From Shewanella sp. c952 (GTDB taxonomy: Bacteria; Pseudomonadota; Gammaproteobacteria; Enterobacterales; Shewanellaceae): a stretch of 64,000 nt of DNA. The stretch spans positions 124,001-188,000 of the forward strand of contig NZ_BPEW01000003.1 of the NCBI RefSeq assembly GCF_019654975.1, written 5' to 3'. Under the pieces are notes generated by a model. It saw only the letters and a list, made by a program, of their open reading frames with translations. It did no database searches and was not told where the DNA came from. The position numbers and the translations under genes were made by a program. This document shows, one piece after another, positions 1 to 12,669 of this stretch. Each line of letters starts with the position of its first letter. Positions within the stretch are counted from its first letter, which is position 1.

Positions 1-21
1 TTCAAGATCTTTATTTAGCAT
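1..21 (-). CDS. clpA: ClpA, ATP-dependent Clp protease ATPase subunit (N-terminal 7 codons only)
   Basis: The minus strand from 21 down to 1 reads ATG then codons for MLNKDLE and runs off the window. ClpA proteins characteristically begin MLNxELE, and clpS lies immediately upstream, as in most gammaproteobacteria. A G-rich Shine-Dalgarno-like stretch (GGGGGTG) sits just before the ATG. ClpA is the AAA+ unfoldase that feeds substrates to ClpP. Only the start is visible, so identification rests on the start motif and synteny. Confidence 0.75.
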
Positions 22-57
22 AAGCACCCCCAAAAATTAACAACAGATTCAACCAAA

Positions 58-366
58 TTAGGCCTCCTCTAAAGAACACAATAACGGATGTTCGTTTTGT
101 CTTGCAAACTGATTTACCTGAGCGACCTTAGTTTCTGCAATCCCAAAAGGGTAAATACCGCAAATCCCCTTCCCCTTATGATGAATCGCAAGCATGATTT
201 CAGTGGCTTGTGCTTCATCTTTTCTAAAAAACAGCTGTAAAATCTCAATAACGAAGTCCATCGGAGTGTAATCATCGTTATTTAAAATAACTTTATACAT
301 AGAAGGCTGTTTTAACTCTGACTCAACACTCTCTTCTACATGTTCAATATTTTCTGTTCTGCTCAT
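58..366 (-). CDS. clpS: ClpS, ATP-dependent Clp protease adaptor
   Basis: This 102-residue protein is the cytosolic adaptor that binds the N domain of ClpA and delivers N-degron substrates to ClpAP. The family core is visible: the variable acidic N-terminal tail (about residues 1-22), then [16 protein letters not shown] with the Asn-Asp-Asp of the N-degron pocket near residues 30-32, and HHKGKG around residues 62-67. The length matches E. coli ClpS (106 residues). It precedes clpA by about 36 bp on the same strand and is divergent from cspD, which is the E. coli arrangement. Confidence 0.97.
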   Translation of the reverse strand: MSRTENIEHVEESVESELKQPSMYKVILNNDDYTPMDFVIEILQLFFRKDEAQATEIMLAIHHKGKGICGIYPFGIAETKVAQVNQFARQNEHPLLCSLEEA

Positions 367-605
367 GCTTCAATACTAGCCTCTAGTCTTGGCTTGTTCC
401 AATTGATTATCCAACTCTATCTATTTAATAACATAAATCCTACTAAATAGTGTGTACCACTTTGTTCGTAAAATGTTGCCCGGATGTTAAAATATGCTTG
501 ACAACACCCTTTTCTGCTTTCATTCTGTTCAGTAAGCGAAGGACTTTCCTCGCTGATAAGTTTTACTATCTTACTGGGAAGTGAACAACAGAAGGAAGTG
601 GAAGT

Positions 606-812
606 ATGGCAAGCGGAACTGTTAAATGGTTCAACAACGCCAAAGGATTCGGGTTTATTTGCCCTGATGCTGGCGGTGAAGACGTTTTTGCGCACTATTC
701 TACCATCGAAATGGAAGGCTATCGAACTCTAAAAGCGGGTCAACCCGTCAGTTTCGAAGTAGAAGCAGGTCCAAAAGGTATGCACGCGTCAGCAATATCA
801 CCCACTAACTAG
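606..812 (+). CDS. cspD: CspD-like cold-shock domain protein
   Basis: This 68-residue protein is a single cold-shock domain that binds single-stranded nucleic acid. RNP1 (KGFGFI, residues 13-18) and RNP2 (VFAHY, residues 27-31) are intact. Its position divergent from clpS identifies it as CspD, which in E. coli is stationary-phase induced and inhibits DNA replication, rather than a cold-induced Csp. A GGAAG ribosome site precedes the ATG. An intrinsic terminator follows at 835-867. Function beyond nucleic-acid binding is inferred from family and synteny. Confidence 0.93.
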   Translation: MASGTVKWFNNAKGFGFICPDAGGEDVFAHYSTIEMEGYRTLKAGQPVSFEVEAGPKGMHASAISPTN

Positions 813-834
813 ATTAGTATGTGATAAGAAATAA

Positions 835-867
835 AAAAAGCAGAGTAGTTATCTACTCTGCTTTTTT
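835..867. terminator. Bidirectional intrinsic terminator between cspD and icd
   Basis: A perfect 9-bp stem (GCAGAGTAG / CTACTCTGC, loop TTAT) is flanked by A-runs on the left and T6 on the right, so it can terminate the convergent cspD and icd transcripts. Confidence 0.9.
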
Positions 868-909
868 ATTGGCTCAAATAAAGGCCTGGATTGTACAGGC
901 CAATAATAA

Positions 910-3153
<2,244 letters not shown>

Positions 3154-3433
3154 TTAAATTTAAGATTTTTATAATAATTATGTCTATCTTTATGATGAAA
3201 AGGTAAAAAATTCAGTCACTTTCGATTACTTATCGTCACTAACAATGTGCGATAACTTTTTATTCTGCTTACCACTGCGAGGTTAATAAAGATCCCATTA
3301 ACACTCAAATTTAGTTGCGGATCACACTTTTATGGCCGACATCATAAAACATTCCGCGCAAGATTCAAATTCCACTAATGGCGAATGAGCAGTACAATAG
3401 ACAAATTAGCCCCTTTTTTAAAAGTTAATTTGC

Positions 3434-4114
3434 GTGACTCAGCCATTTTCGAAAAAAAAACCAGCTAGAAAGCCTGCTAAATCTAATGGTTTCTCTGCCA
3501 AGGCAGGGAGAAAGCCACAGCGCCCATCTCGAGTGGCTAGTAAGCCTAAAGAGGTGAAAAATCCTGTCATTGTATTATTTAACAAACCTTTTGATGTTCT
3601 TTGCCAATTTACTGATGAACAGGGCCGTAAAACTCTCAAAGATTTTATTCCAATTCAAGAGGTTTATGCCGCAGGTAGATTAGATCGAGACAGTGAAGGT
3701 TTATTACTGCTGACTAATGACGGAAAGTTGCAGGCGCAAATAACTGAACCGAAAAAGAAAACCTTTAAAATCTATTGGGTGCAAGTCGAGGGCGCCCCCA
3801 GCGAAACGGATCTCGATAAGCTGCGTAAAGGAGTCGAATTGAAAGATGGTTTAACCCTGCCCGCAAAAATCAACATCATGAGTAATCCTGCTGTATGGCC
3901 ACGAAACCCGCCAATTCGAGAACGAGCAAATATTCCAACAACTTGGCTCACTATAGAGATCTGTGAAGGCAGAAACCGACAAGTAAGAAGGATGACCGCC
4001 AATATCGGTTTCCCAACTCTAAGATTAATCCGCTATAAAATAGGCCAATGGAGTCTAGACGACCTCCCTAACGGTCAGTATCGACAATTAGATATGAGCG
4101 GTAAGCATGCCTGA
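3434..4114 (+). CDS. rluE: RluE, 23S rRNA pseudouridine(2457) synthase
   Basis: This 226-residue RsuA-family pseudouridine synthase isomerises a uridine in 23S rRNA, U2457 in E. coli. A basic Lys/Arg/Pro-rich tail (residues 1-42) precedes the catalytic domain. The catalytic Asp84 lies in GRLDRDSEG (81-89), and the GRNRQVRRM motif is near residue 180. The blocks [19 protein letters not shown] and [10 protein letters not shown] are RluE-specific within the family. No S4 domain is present, as expected for RluE. The start is GTG, and no better in-frame start precedes the conserved core. The stop overlaps nudJ by 8 bp, suggesting translational coupling. Confidence 0.95.
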   Translation: MTQPFSKKKPARKPAKSNGFSAKAGRKPQRPSRVASKPKEVKNPVIVLFNKPFDVLCQFTDEQGRKTLKDFIPIQEVYAAGRLDRDSEGLLLLTNDGKLQAQITEPKKKTFKIYWVQVEGAPSETDLDKLRKGVELKDGLTLPAKINIMSNPAVWPRNPPIRERANIPTTWLTIEICEGRNRQVRRMTANIGFPTLRLIRYKIGQWSLDDLPNGQYRQLDMSGKHA

Positions 4115-4559
4115 ACGTTATAAACCCAACACCACTGTTGCCTGCGTGATTGAGGCTAATGGCAAATACTTGCTGGTTGAAGAGCTGATTGAAGGCGAAA
4201 TTAAGTATAACCAGCCAGCTGGCCACCTTGAAGCAAATGAATCCATTGTTAATGCTTGTATTCGTGAGGTGAAAGAGGAAACCGGCCTTGAAATAAAACC
4301 GCAAGGATTGGTGTCAATCTACCAATTTACGGCAACTGAGGAGCTGGCCTTTGTGCGCTACACCTTTTGCGCTTCACTGGATAATTGTCTTGAATCCAAG
4401 CCGATAGACCCCGCAATAAACTGCACAAAGTGGCTGACACTTTCTGAGATAACAGCCCTCAAACCTCAGCTGCGGAGCCCACTGGTGCTCAAATCTATTG
4501 AGGATTATCAAAACAACAAGCGCTATCCGCTCGAAATACTAAATAATCAATGGCTTTAA
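4107..4559 (+). CDS. nudJ: NudJ-type Nudix phosphatase
   Basis: This 150-residue Nudix hydrolase carries a complete Nudix box at residues 39-61 (GHLEANES ... REVKEETG). E. coli NudJ removes phosphate from nucleoside di/triphosphates and thiamine (hydroxymethylpyrimidine) pyrophosphates. Assignment follows from length, the opening [21 protein letters not shown] and its position just upstream of mnmA. It overlaps the 3' end of rluE by 8 bp, so the two are probably co-transcribed. A 477-bp gap separates it from mnmA. Confidence 0.92.
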   Translation: MPERYKPNTTVACVIEANGKYLLVEELIEGEIKYNQPAGHLEANESIVNACIREVKEETGLEIKPQGLVSIYQFTATEELAFVRYTFCASLDNCLESKPIDPAINCTKWLTLSEITALKPQLRSPLVLKSIEDYQNNKRYPLEILNNQWL

Positions 4560-5036
4560 TAGTAATAATATTAAGTACTTGCCCGTTTCAGAGCCCCTCA
4601 AACTTTTCAATTCAAAGCGCATTGGCAAAGAAATGGTTATTCCCTTTTAAGCCAATACAAAGCAGCAGTGGAAAACCCGAGGCGCTCACGCAGTGCGGCG
4701 GACGTTTAAAGCAAATGGCAATACGCTTTAGGCTTCGCTATGGGATTTGGATATACGACTAAATGTATTTTAGGAGCTAGAGCGAAGCAGGATGCCAGAC
4801 CCGAGAATAACGATTAGCTCAAATCCTACTGTTTGCCTACAGCGTTTTGATTTGCCGCTGAATGGTCAAACTTTTAATGCAATAGGTATAATAGCCCAGT
4901 CCCCTAATGCATGATAGAATACGCCCCCGCAGAAAGAGGTGAGTTTTAGGCTCCCTTGTAATTCGGTTTTTAACCCATATATTTAACTGATATATGGCTG
5001 CAACGCTCGTCAAACACAAAGGTTTTATTAGGATTT
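4560..5036. other. 477-bp intergenic stretch with possible dispersed repeat and mnmA leader
   Basis: I see no credible gene here. An open frame at about 4550-4762 has no family resemblance and no ribosome site. The left half (about 4600-4820) has an 8-bp inverted repeat, GCTTCGCT at 4732-4739 and AGCGAAGC at 4781-4788, and its texture suggests a dispersed intergenic repeat; copy number cannot be judged from this window. The right half holds a candidate mnmA promoter and an 8-bp perfect inverted repeat (CCATATAT 4975-4982, ATATATGG 4990-4997) in the mnmA leader. Confidence 0.5.
4863..4892 (+). promoter_or_regulatory. Candidate sigma-70 promoter upstream of mnmA
   Basis: TGGTCA (4863-4868) and a perfect TATAAT (4887-4892) are 18 bp apart and about 145 bp upstream of the mnmA ATG. 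A second -10-like TAGAAT occurs near 4914. Confidence 0.5.
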
Positions 5037-6152
5037 ATGACATCAATCGACCCCACCCATCTAGGTAAAAAAGTCATCGTCGGCATGTCCGGTGGTGTTG
5101 ACTCATCTGTATCAGCTTACTTGTTGATGAAGCAAGGCTATCAAGTTGAAGGCCTGTTCATGAAGAACTGGGAAGAGGATGACACGGATGAATATTGTGC
5201 GGCGGCAGATGATCTAAAAGATGCTCAAGCTGTCTGCGATAAGCTTGGTATTAAACTGCATACGGTCAACTTTGCCTCAGAGTACTGGGACAATGTGTTT
5301 GAGTATTTCCTCGCAGAATACAAAGCGGGCCGAACGCCAAATCCCGATATCATGTGCAACAAAGAGATTAAGTTTAAAGCTTTTCTCGAGTTTGCTGATG
5401 AAATTTTAGATGCTGACTATATTGCGATGGGTCACTACGTGCGCCGCCGCGACATTAACGGCACCAGCCAAATGCTGCGTGGTGTTGATGGTAATAAGGA
5501 TCAAAGCTACTTCTTATACACACTTAGCCACGAGCAAGTTGCACGCTCACTCTTCCCCGTTGGCGAATTAGAAAAGAGCGAAGTACGTGATATTGCTAAA
5601 GAAATGGGACTCATCACCCACGATAAAAAAGACAGCACTGGCATCTGTTTTATTGGCGAACGTAAATTTACTGATTTCCTATCAACCTTCTTACCTGCTC
5701 AACCGGGTAATATCGAAACCAGCGAAGGTGAAGTGATTGGACAACATCAAGGTTTGATGTATCACACTTTAGGCCAACGTAAAGGCTTAGGCATTGGTGG
5801 TCTAAAGAACAGTAACGAAGACCCTTGGTATGTGGTTGAAAAAGATCTGGTTCGTAATGTATTGGTCGTGGGTCAAGGTGGTAACCACCCTCGCCTCATG
5901 TCAAATGGTTTACTGGCCAACCAACTGCACTGGGTTGATCGAAAAGGGCCCGCTGATGGCGCCAAAATCACCCTTAAGACGCGTTACCGTCAGCACGATG
6001 TGCCCTGTACAGTAACCTATGACAGTGACGATCAAATACGCGTAATATTTGATGAACCTGTTGCCGCGGTAACTCCCGGACAATCAGCTGTTTTTTACGA
6101 CGGCGAAATTTGTCTTGGCGGCGGAATCATCGACGTATTAATAAGAGATTAA
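5037..6152 (+). CDS. mnmA: MnmA, tRNA-specific 2-thiouridylase
   Basis: This 371-residue enzyme installs the 2-thio group on U34 of tRNA-Lys, -Glu and -Gln. The ATP PP-loop GMSGGVDSS is at residues 16-24, the first catalytic Cys lies in [12 protein letters not shown] (about 106), and the second in [10 protein letters not shown] (about 203). The length matches E. coli MnmA (368). Only 3 bp separate it from hflD, the same order as in E. coli. Its substrate tRNA-Lys is present in many copies about 30 kb away in this window. Confidence 0.97.
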   Translation: MTSIDPTHLGKKVIVGMSGGVDSSVSAYLLMKQGYQVEGLFMKNWEEDDTDEYCAAADDLKDAQAVCDKLGIKLHTVNFASEYWDNVFEYFLAEYKAGRTPNPDIMCNKEIKFKAFLEFADEILDADYIAMGHYVRRRDINGTSQMLRGVDGNKDQSYFLYTLSHEQVARSLFPVGELEKSEVRDIAKEMGLITHDKKDSTGICFIGERKFTDFLSTFLPAQPGNIETSEGEVIGQHQGLMYHTLGQRKGLGIGGLKNSNEDPWYVVEKDLVRNVLVVGQGGNHPRLMSNGLLANQLHWVDRKGPADGAKITLKTRYRQHDVPCTVTYDSDDQIRVIFDEPVAAVTPGQSAVFYDGEICLGGGIIDVLIRD

Positions 6153-6155
6153 TCC

Positions 6156-6773
6156 ATGAGCGATCCGTTGTTTGAACGCACAATGGCTTTTGCTGGCATT
6201 TTGCAAGCTGTAGCCCAAGTACAGTACATCGCAAGACATGGCGATTCAGATAAAGATGCCCTCGCGGCAAGCTTAAACTCAGTGTTGGTGACCAACCCAG
6301 AATCAACATCTGAAGTCTATGCCGATAAAGACGCGCTGAAAAAAGGCTATCAAATGATCGTTGCCCAATTGGGTGACGGAAAGGAAAAAGATGTTGAAGT
6401 GACCCGTTACTTAGTGGGCATTTTAGCGTTGGAGCGAAAACTCGCTCGCTCGTCTAATGCCATGGGGATGTTGTCAGAACGGATCAACCAGATCCACCGC
6501 CAACTTAGCCATTTCGAAATCACTGACGAGCAAGTTATTGCTAACTTTGCCGGTATATACAGCGACATCGTCAGTGAACTTGGCCCCAAATTACAAATTT
6601 CGGGTAACCCTGAGTTTCTTAAACGCACTCAAACCCAACAAAAGATTCGCGCACTTTTACTGTCTGCCATGCGCAGTGCAGTGTTATGGCGTCAATTAGG
6701 AGGCAAGCGTAGGCACCTTGTCTTCGCAAGAAAAACAATAGTCGATACAGCTATGAAAAGCCTCACCCTATAA
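6156..6773 (+). CDS. hflD: HflD homologue (high-frequency lysogenization protein)
   Basis: This 205-residue protein belongs to the HflD family of inner-membrane-associated proteins; in E. coli HflD binds lambda CII and inhibits its transcriptional activation. The family pattern is visible in [22 protein letters not shown] at the start and the SGNPEFLKR and [11 protein letters not shown] segments near the C terminus. It lies between mnmA (3 bp) and purB (29 bp) in the conserved order and is probably in one operon with them. Its normal role outside lambda biology is unknown. Confidence 0.93.
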   Translation: MSDPLFERTMAFAGILQAVAQVQYIARHGDSDKDALAASLNSVLVTNPESTSEVYADKDALKKGYQMIVAQLGDGKEKDVEVTRYLVGILALERKLARSSNAMGMLSERINQIHRQLSHFEITDEQVIANFAGIYSDIVSELGPKLQISGNPEFLKRTQTQQKIRALLLSAMRSAVLWRQLGGKRRHLVFARKTIVDTAMKSLTL

Positions 6774-6778
6774 TATAA

Positions 6779-8173
<1,395 letters not shown>

Positions 8174-8213
8174 ACAAAAAACCAGATGTAGTTAGACTAC
8201 TAATGGTTCAAAT

Positions 8214-8246
8214 AAGGCGGTAAGCTTAAGCTTATCGCCTTTATTT
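8214..8246 (+). terminator. Intrinsic terminator after purB
   Basis: AAGGCGGTAAGC and GCTTATCGCCTT form a 12-bp stem with one internal G-T mismatch/wobble and a TTAA loop, followed by TATTTTTAT. Confidence 0.8.
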
Positions 8247-8273
8247 TTATCCTTTTTATGAGTGCTGCCAAAC

Positions 8274-9401
8274 ATGTACAGTCTTAACTTAGACACCAAT
8301 GCTTTTCTTACCGACTATTGGCAGAAAAAGCCGTTACTTATCAAAAATGCATTCCCTAATTTTGAAGAGATCATCAGCCCAGATGAACTTGCGGGTTTAG
8401 CGTGTGAAGAGGAAGTCTCTTCTCGAGTTGTCGTAACCAAAGACAATGACTGGCAGATCTGCCAGGGGCCTTTTGAAGATTATGATAAATTTGGCAACAA
8501 CCACTGGCAATTATTAGTACAAGCACTCAACCATTGGCATCCTGATTCGGCGCACTTTATTGATGCTTTTCGTTTCATTCCTGACTGGCGTTTTGATGAC
8601 TTAATGGCTTCTTTTGCAACCCCAAAAGGTGGTGTTGGCGCGCATATAGATAACTATGATGTGTTTATCATTCAAGGCGAAGGTCAGCGACATTGGACTG
8701 TCGGAGAAAAAGGCCAATATGCACCCAAAAACAATGATCCAACCACACCTCTGATTGAAGGCTTTGAGCCTATTATTGACGTGGTATTGGAAAAAGGCGA
8801 CATGTTATACATTCCGCCAGGCTACCCTCACCAGGGCCAAACCCTAACCACAGCAATGAGTTACTCTATTGGTTTTCGGGCTCCTAGCCAGCAAGAGTTA
8901 TTCAGTGCACTTGCAGACGGGCTTATTGATAGCAATACAGGCTTAAAACGTTTTACTTCAACCTCTGAGCCCGCGATAGCTAACCAGGTAAGCGTCAGCC
9001 ACCAGCAAGATATGATGGCCCTTATCACTGAGCTCGCCAGTTCACCTGACAGTTATCAAGCAATGTTAGGCAGCATGCTAAGTCAAAACCGTTTTGAACT
9101 GGATTTATGCGAGCCTGATGAGCCCTATACAGCAGATATGCTAATAGAAGACATTGAACAAGGTGCAGAGCTAAATCGCATTGGCGGTTTGAAAATGTTG
9201 CAGCTAGAAAATGATAGCGTTGACAGAGTATTTATTAACGGTGAAGCCTTTGAGCATTCTGCAAACATAGCGACAGACATCGCTTTGTTAGCTAACCAGT
9301 TTAGCTTTGACTCGCAGCAGACCCAAAAGTTAACGCAAAACGAAGACACCTTAACCTTGGTTCTAACGCTACTCAATCGCGGTTATTTTTACTTAGGCTA
9401 A
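8274..9401 (+). CDS. roxA: RoxA (YcfD)-type ribosomal protein arginine hydroxylase
   Basis: This 375-residue JmjC/cupin Fe(II)/2-oxoglutarate oxygenase is homologous to E. coli YcfD/RoxA, which hydroxylates an arginine of ribosomal protein L16. The iron ligands are visible as His124-x-Asp126 (HIDNYD) and His186 (PHQGQT). ISPDELAGLACEEEVSSR, PDWRFDDLM and the winged-helix C-terminal part align well with the E. coli protein. I chose ATG 8274 because it matches the family N terminus; an in-frame GTG at 8262 would add four residues. No strong ribosome site precedes either. It shares a bidirectional terminator with the convergent DUF4826 gene. Confidence 0.93.
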   Translation: MYSLNLDTNAFLTDYWQKKPLLIKNAFPNFEEIISPDELAGLACEEEVSSRVVVTKDNDWQICQGPFEDYDKFGNNHWQLLVQALNHWHPDSAHFIDAFRFIPDWRFDDLMASFATPKGGVGAHIDNYDVFIIQGEGQRHWTVGEKGQYAPKNNDPTTPLIEGFEPIIDVVLEKGDMLYIPPGYPHQGQTLTTAMSYSIGFRAPSQQELFSALADGLIDSNTGLKRFTSTSEPAIANQVSVSHQQDMMALITELASSPDSYQAMLGSMLSQNRFELDLCEPDEPYTADMLIEDIEQGAELNRIGGLKMLQLENDSVDRVFINGEAFEHSANIATDIALLANQFSFDSQQTQKLTQNEDTLTLVLTLLNRGYFYLG

Positions 9402-9440
9402 ACTATCAATTTGAAGGCTGAGCCTCTGTGCTTTAAACAA

Positions 9441-9473
9441 AAACGCCAGAATAAATGACTTATTCTGGCGTTT
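9441..9473. terminator. Bidirectional hairpin between roxA and the DUF4826 gene
   Basis: A perfect 13-bp inverted repeat (AAACGCCAGAATA / TATTCTGGCGTTT, 7-nt loop) lies between convergent genes. T/A-runs beyond the stem are short, so efficiency is uncertain. Confidence 0.75.
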
Positions 9474-9496
9474 AAAAAACAGTCTAGACGTCTCAC

Positions 9497-9934
9497 TTAC
9501 GCAGCAGGACCCCAAATTTTATCATCAGCCTGCATTTTGTATAAGCCTTCTGCACGCGAGATAAGTAGCTCTGCAAACTGAGCTTGTGCAGGATCTTTAG
9601 TCAGACCTGAGCGCTGAATATTCTCGGCTTTCATTTGCCACATCATAGAAAAATGACGGATCGCATCTCGAGCGGTTGCTGCGACATTAACATCAACATA
9701 ATCAGCAGGTAAGTCGCCTGACATTACCCAAAATGTTTGCTTAGATGGCTTTTTAGAATCCATTTTCCAAATGGCGACAAAGGGCGCTAAGTAGCGACTT
9801 TCATCCGCATAAACCTTATTTGGCATAATGCCTTTTTCAGCAAGAAACTTGTTAGCTTTTTGAAATTGCGTTCTGATCCACTCTTGTCTTAATGCTTCTT
9901 GGTCTTGAGCTTGATCGACTTCTTGTTCAGCCAT
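9497..9934 (-). CDS. DUF4826 family protein
   Basis: This 145-residue soluble protein of unknown function has no signal peptide or membrane segment. Sequence features are a Gln/Glu-rich N terminus, RYLAPFVAIWKMDSKKPSKQTFWVMSGDLPADYVD (residues about 46-82) and ARDAIRHFSMMWQMKAENIQ. I recognise the pattern as the DUF4826 family found in Shewanella and relatives. A good GGAAG site precedes the ATG. It is monocistronic and convergent with roxA. No function can be inferred from the neighbours. Confidence 0.8.
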   Translation of the reverse strand: MAEQEVDQAQDQEALRQEWIRTQFQKANKFLAEKGIMPNKVYADESRYLAPFVAIWKMDSKKPSKQTFWVMSGDLPADYVDVNVAATARDAIRHFSMMWQMKAENIQRSGLTKDPAQAQFAELLISRAEGLYKMQADDKIWGPAA

Positions 9935-10027
9935 CTCTTTCTTCCTTTCTTATTGTTCTTTTGAGTCCGTAGCACAGCAACTCTCTAATAATTTTGACAC
10001 GCTTGATTAGCTTAAATAACGCTTAAA

Positions 10028-10047
10028 ACTTTACGTTAACGTAAAGT
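10028..10047. promoter_or_regulatory. 20-bp perfect palindrome upstream of leucine dehydrogenase, LiuR-like operator
   Basis: ACTTTACGTTAACGTAAAGT is a perfect 20-bp palindrome about 156 bp upstream of the leucine dehydrogenase start. It resembles the operator described for LiuR, the MerR-family regulator of branched-chain amino acid degradation in gammaproteobacteria. The palindrome is seen directly; the regulator is inferred from motif memory and the gene's function. Confidence 0.7.
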
Positions 10048-10203
10048 GGAAAGCAGAATTGCCACATGGATCACAAATAATCCGAATCTTTACTTTGTTG
10101 AGAGTATCGCTAAATGCTATCGTTCTGCAATAAATATAACAAACAGATCGCACTGTAATCTAGCAGTAGCGGCATTTTCGATGCTTATAGCGGAGATCAA
10201 CAA

Positions 10204-11235
10204 GTGGCAGTATTCAATCACATCTCTTTTGACGATCATGAACAAGTTGTTTTTTGTCAGGACAAAGAAAGCGGCCTTAAAGCCATTATTGCAATTCATA
10301 ACACAAATCTAGGCCCTGCTGTTGGCGGCTGCCGTATGTGGAACTATGAATCTGATGATGAAGCAGTAAACGACGTCCTGCGTCTTTCTCGTGGCATGAC
10401 CTATAAAAATGCATTAGCAGGCCTAACAATGGGCGGCGGTAAGTCCGTTATCATTGCAGACCCAAAAATAACAGACCGCGAGGCCCTTTTTAGAGCGTTC
10501 GGCCGTTGCATTGATACCTTGGGCGGCAAGTACTATTCAGCTGAAGATGTTGGCGTATCGACTGCCGATATTATGATTGCCCATGAAGAAACCCCTTATA
10601 TGGCTGGTTTAGAAGGCAAGAGTGGCGATCCATCACCATATACTGCACTGGGTACCTTTTTGGGCATTAAGGCTGCAGTAAAGCATCAGCGTGGTTTAGA
10701 CAGCCTTAAAGGGCTTAAGATCTCTGTTCAAGGCGTTGGCCATGTAGGTTACTACCTTTGTCGTCATCTACACGAAGAAGGCGCTGAGCTGATTGTTACC
10801 GATATCCACCAGGAGTCGTTAGACAAAGTGGCTTCAGAATTTGGTGCGACAGTCGTTGCCCCGCAAGATATCTACCATCAAGATGTAGACATTTATGCGC
10901 CATGTGCATTGGGTGCAACGATCAATGACATCACCATCCCTATGCTTAAAGCGACAATTGTTGCCGGTTGTGCCAATAACCAACTTGCAGAGGTTCGCCA
11001 TGGTGAGTTGCTGAAAGAGCAAAACATTCTATACGCTCCAGATTATGTGATAAATGCTGGCGGCATTATTAATGTCTCTTTCGAAAAAGACTACGATCCT
11101 GCTGCTGCTACAGCAAAAGTCGAAGAGATCTACAACACACTGCTCACAATCTTTAAGCAGTCAGATGAGCAAAACCGCACTACTGGTGATGTTGCTGATG
11201 AAATGGCACGCGAGATCATTAACGCTGCAAAATAA
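10204..11235 (+). CDS. ldh: Leucine dehydrogenase (Glu/Leu/Phe/Val dehydrogenase family)
   Basis: This 343-residue NAD-dependent enzyme oxidatively deaminates leucine, and usually valine and isoleucine, to the branched-chain 2-oxoacid. The catalytic Lys80 sits in MGGGKSVI, the same number as in Bacillus leucine dehydrogenase. AEDVGVS and the Rossmann motif GVGHVGYY near residue 178 are present. The start is GTG with GGAG about 8 bases upstream. The product feeds the liu/bkd catabolic route, which agrees with the LiuR-like palindrome upstream. It is monocistronic with its own terminator. Confidence 0.95.
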   Translation: MAVFNHISFDDHEQVVFCQDKESGLKAIIAIHNTNLGPAVGGCRMWNYESDDEAVNDVLRLSRGMTYKNALAGLTMGGGKSVIIADPKITDREALFRAFGRCIDTLGGKYYSAEDVGVSTADIMIAHEETPYMAGLEGKSGDPSPYTALGTFLGIKAAVKHQRGLDSLKGLKISVQGVGHVGYYLCRHLHEEGAELIVTDIHQESLDKVASEFGATVVAPQDIYHQDVDIYAPCALGATINDITIPMLKATIVAGCANNQLAEVRHGELLKEQNILYAPDYVINAGGIINVSFEKDYDPAAATAKVEEIYNTLLTIFKQSDEQNRTTGDVADEMAREIINAAK

Positions 11236-11247
11236 TTGTTGAATAAT

Positions 11248-11277
11248 AAAAGCCAAGCAGTTGCTTGGCTTTTTTTT
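11248..11277 (+). terminator. Intrinsic terminator after leucine dehydrogenase
   Basis: AGCCAAGC / GCTTGGCT stem with a 4-nt loop, preceded by AAA and followed by T7. Confidence 0.9.
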
Positions 11278-11401
11278 GACTTTTTATCTACATACTTCCA
11301 AGTACATAACCACTTTTCATACAACTTTCATTTTTCCATACTGGCAAACGTCATATTCCTCTGCTTGAATTAAAGGCCCTAGGGAAATTGTGGGTCCTCA
11401 A

Positions 11402-11746
11402 ATGGTTTGTTTTAAGTATGATCTCAACCAAGAAAATATTGAGCTACAAGCGAGTAATTGGTGTGGCTTAGAGCAAGCCTATGTCAATGGCAAACGAGTC
11501 TCTAGAAAACTAAACTTCGGTCATAATAGCGAACATCAAGTTGTGCTTAAAGATGGCAAACCTGCAAGGCTGCACCTCTTTCTCGATCCTGCAACCGAAC
11601 AGCTCATATGTAGGATCTATAAACAAAATAATTTGGTTGCTAGTTTAAAGCAGGGGAAAAGAGAGTTATATCGAAGCCGATTAATGAGCCAACAGAGCAT
11701 TCTAGCTTTAGGGTTATTGGCAGTATTCCTACTTATGGTTAGCTAG
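11402..11746 (+). CDS. Uncharacterised small protein with C-terminal membrane anchor
   Basis: This 114-residue protein belongs to no family I recognise. It has no signal peptide. The hydrophilic part (MVCFKYDLNQENIELQ ... LHLFLDPATEQLICRIYKQN) looks like a small beta-rich domain, and one hydrophobic segment (ILALGLLAVFLLMV) ends the protein, so it may be tail-anchored in the inner membrane. A GTG at 11390 would add four residues; neither start has a convincing ribosome site. It is monocistronic and convergent with the lipoprotein gene at 11780. Confidence 0.65.
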   Translation: MVCFKYDLNQENIELQASNWCGLEQAYVNGKRVSRKLNFGHNSEHQVVLKDGKPARLHLFLDPATEQLICRIYKQNNLVASLKQGKRELYRSRLMSQQSILALGLLAVFLLMVS

Positions 11747-11779
11747 TAAAAACGGCCAATCAACGCTATCTAGTCCAAA

Positions 11780-12193
11780 TCAACAAAGTTTAAGCTCATT
11801 AGATGTAACGCAAATCAACTGACTTGCTTGATAATTGCCGCTGCCAGCCGTCACTGTTGTAATCGATAGTTTTTGCTTATCGTCACCATTCTCAATTAAA
11901 ACCGCCTTCACAATTGTTCCGTCACGAGCAAAATTAACCGCAGCCACAAAATCGCCTACATTCAGATCTTTATAAAGCTTAACGCTAATACTACCAATAG
12001 AACGAGGTTCTAAGCGTCCCTCTTCCACCACTAAGGTTGACCCATTAGCCAGCGCTATTGATTGAATAAACCCAGCGCTTTGACTGACTTGTTCAACGGG
12101 TTTGACTGCTGGCTTAGTTTTCGACTTATTAATATTGACCGAACAAGCTGTGACAGTGAAAGCTAAAATGATTGCAACGAAAATACGGTACAT
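11780..12193 (-). CDS. Uncharacterised lipoprotein
   Basis: This 137-residue protein has a lipoprotein signal peptide (MYRIFVAIILAFTVTAC) with the lipobox cysteine at residue 17. The mature part has a basic linker (NKSKTKPAVKPVEQ), then a beta-rich domain reminiscent of a small OB/barrel fold (LEPRSIGSISVKLYKDLNVGDFV). I do not recognise the family. It lies downstream of, and on the same strand as, the MarR gene (57 bp gap), so the two may be co-transcribed, but no functional link can be stated. Confidence 0.75.
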   Translation of the reverse strand: MYRIFVAIILAFTVTACSVNINKSKTKPAVKPVEQVSQSAGFIQSIALANGSTLVVEEGRLEPRSIGSISVKLYKDLNVGDFVAAVNFARDGTIVKAVLIENGDDKQKLSITTVTAGSGNYQASQLICVTSNELKLC

Positions 12194-12249
12194 GATAATT
12201 CCTTTTAAAAAGAGTCACCAACAGGCAAAACTCAAAATTTCGACCCATT

Positions 12250-12669
12250 CTAATCGGAGAAGCGGTTAATCTTATTGATTAAGGTTAAGAACTCGGTTTG
12301 CTCTTCGACAGTGAGGTTTTCCAAATACATCTCGTTGACCCGCTCAGCCTCACGAATAAGATCTTGCTCTAACGCTTTACCATTATTGGTGAGGTATATA
12401 TTGAATGCGCGACGGTTATCGAGATCTTGCTGACGGGTAATGAGTTGCTGTTGTTGCAGTTGATCCAGCAGTCGAGTCATGGTGTAGTTAGCGACATCAC
12501 AACGCTTTGACAGCTCAGTTTGAGTCACACCCTCTTCCTGCCAAAGCGAAAACAGCACAGGCCAAAGTTTAATGTCCAGATCATAGCGTTTAAGCCTCTG
12601 ATCTAACGCATTTTGTAGGTCAACATTTAGATGGGAGACCAAGTAACTTAAACTTTCAAATCGATTCAA
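12250..12669 (-). CDS. MarR-family transcriptional regulator
   Basis: This 139-residue winged-helix protein carries the MarR core: GVTQTELSKRCDVANYTMTRLLDQL (HTH, residues about 47-71) followed by the wing RQQDLDNRRAFNIYLTNNG. MarR proteins bind palindromic operators as dimers, often released by small phenolic ligands or oxidants. No cysteine-based redox switch is evident (a single Cys lies in the HTH). An AGGAGG-like ribosome site precedes the ATG. The target is unknown; the downstream lipoprotein gene on the same strand is the nearest candidate. Confidence 0.9.
   Translation of the reverse strand: MNRFESLSYLVSHLNVDLQNALDQRLKRYDLDIKLWPVLFSLWQEEGVTQTELSKRCDVANYTMTRLLDQLQQQQLITRQQDLDNRRAFNIYLTNNGKALEQDLIREAERVNEMYLENLTVEEQTEFLTLINKINRFSD

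Noticed and set aside
4550..4762. 70-codon open frame after nudJ
   Set aside because: Overlaps the nudJ stop, lacks a ribosome site and any family-like composition.
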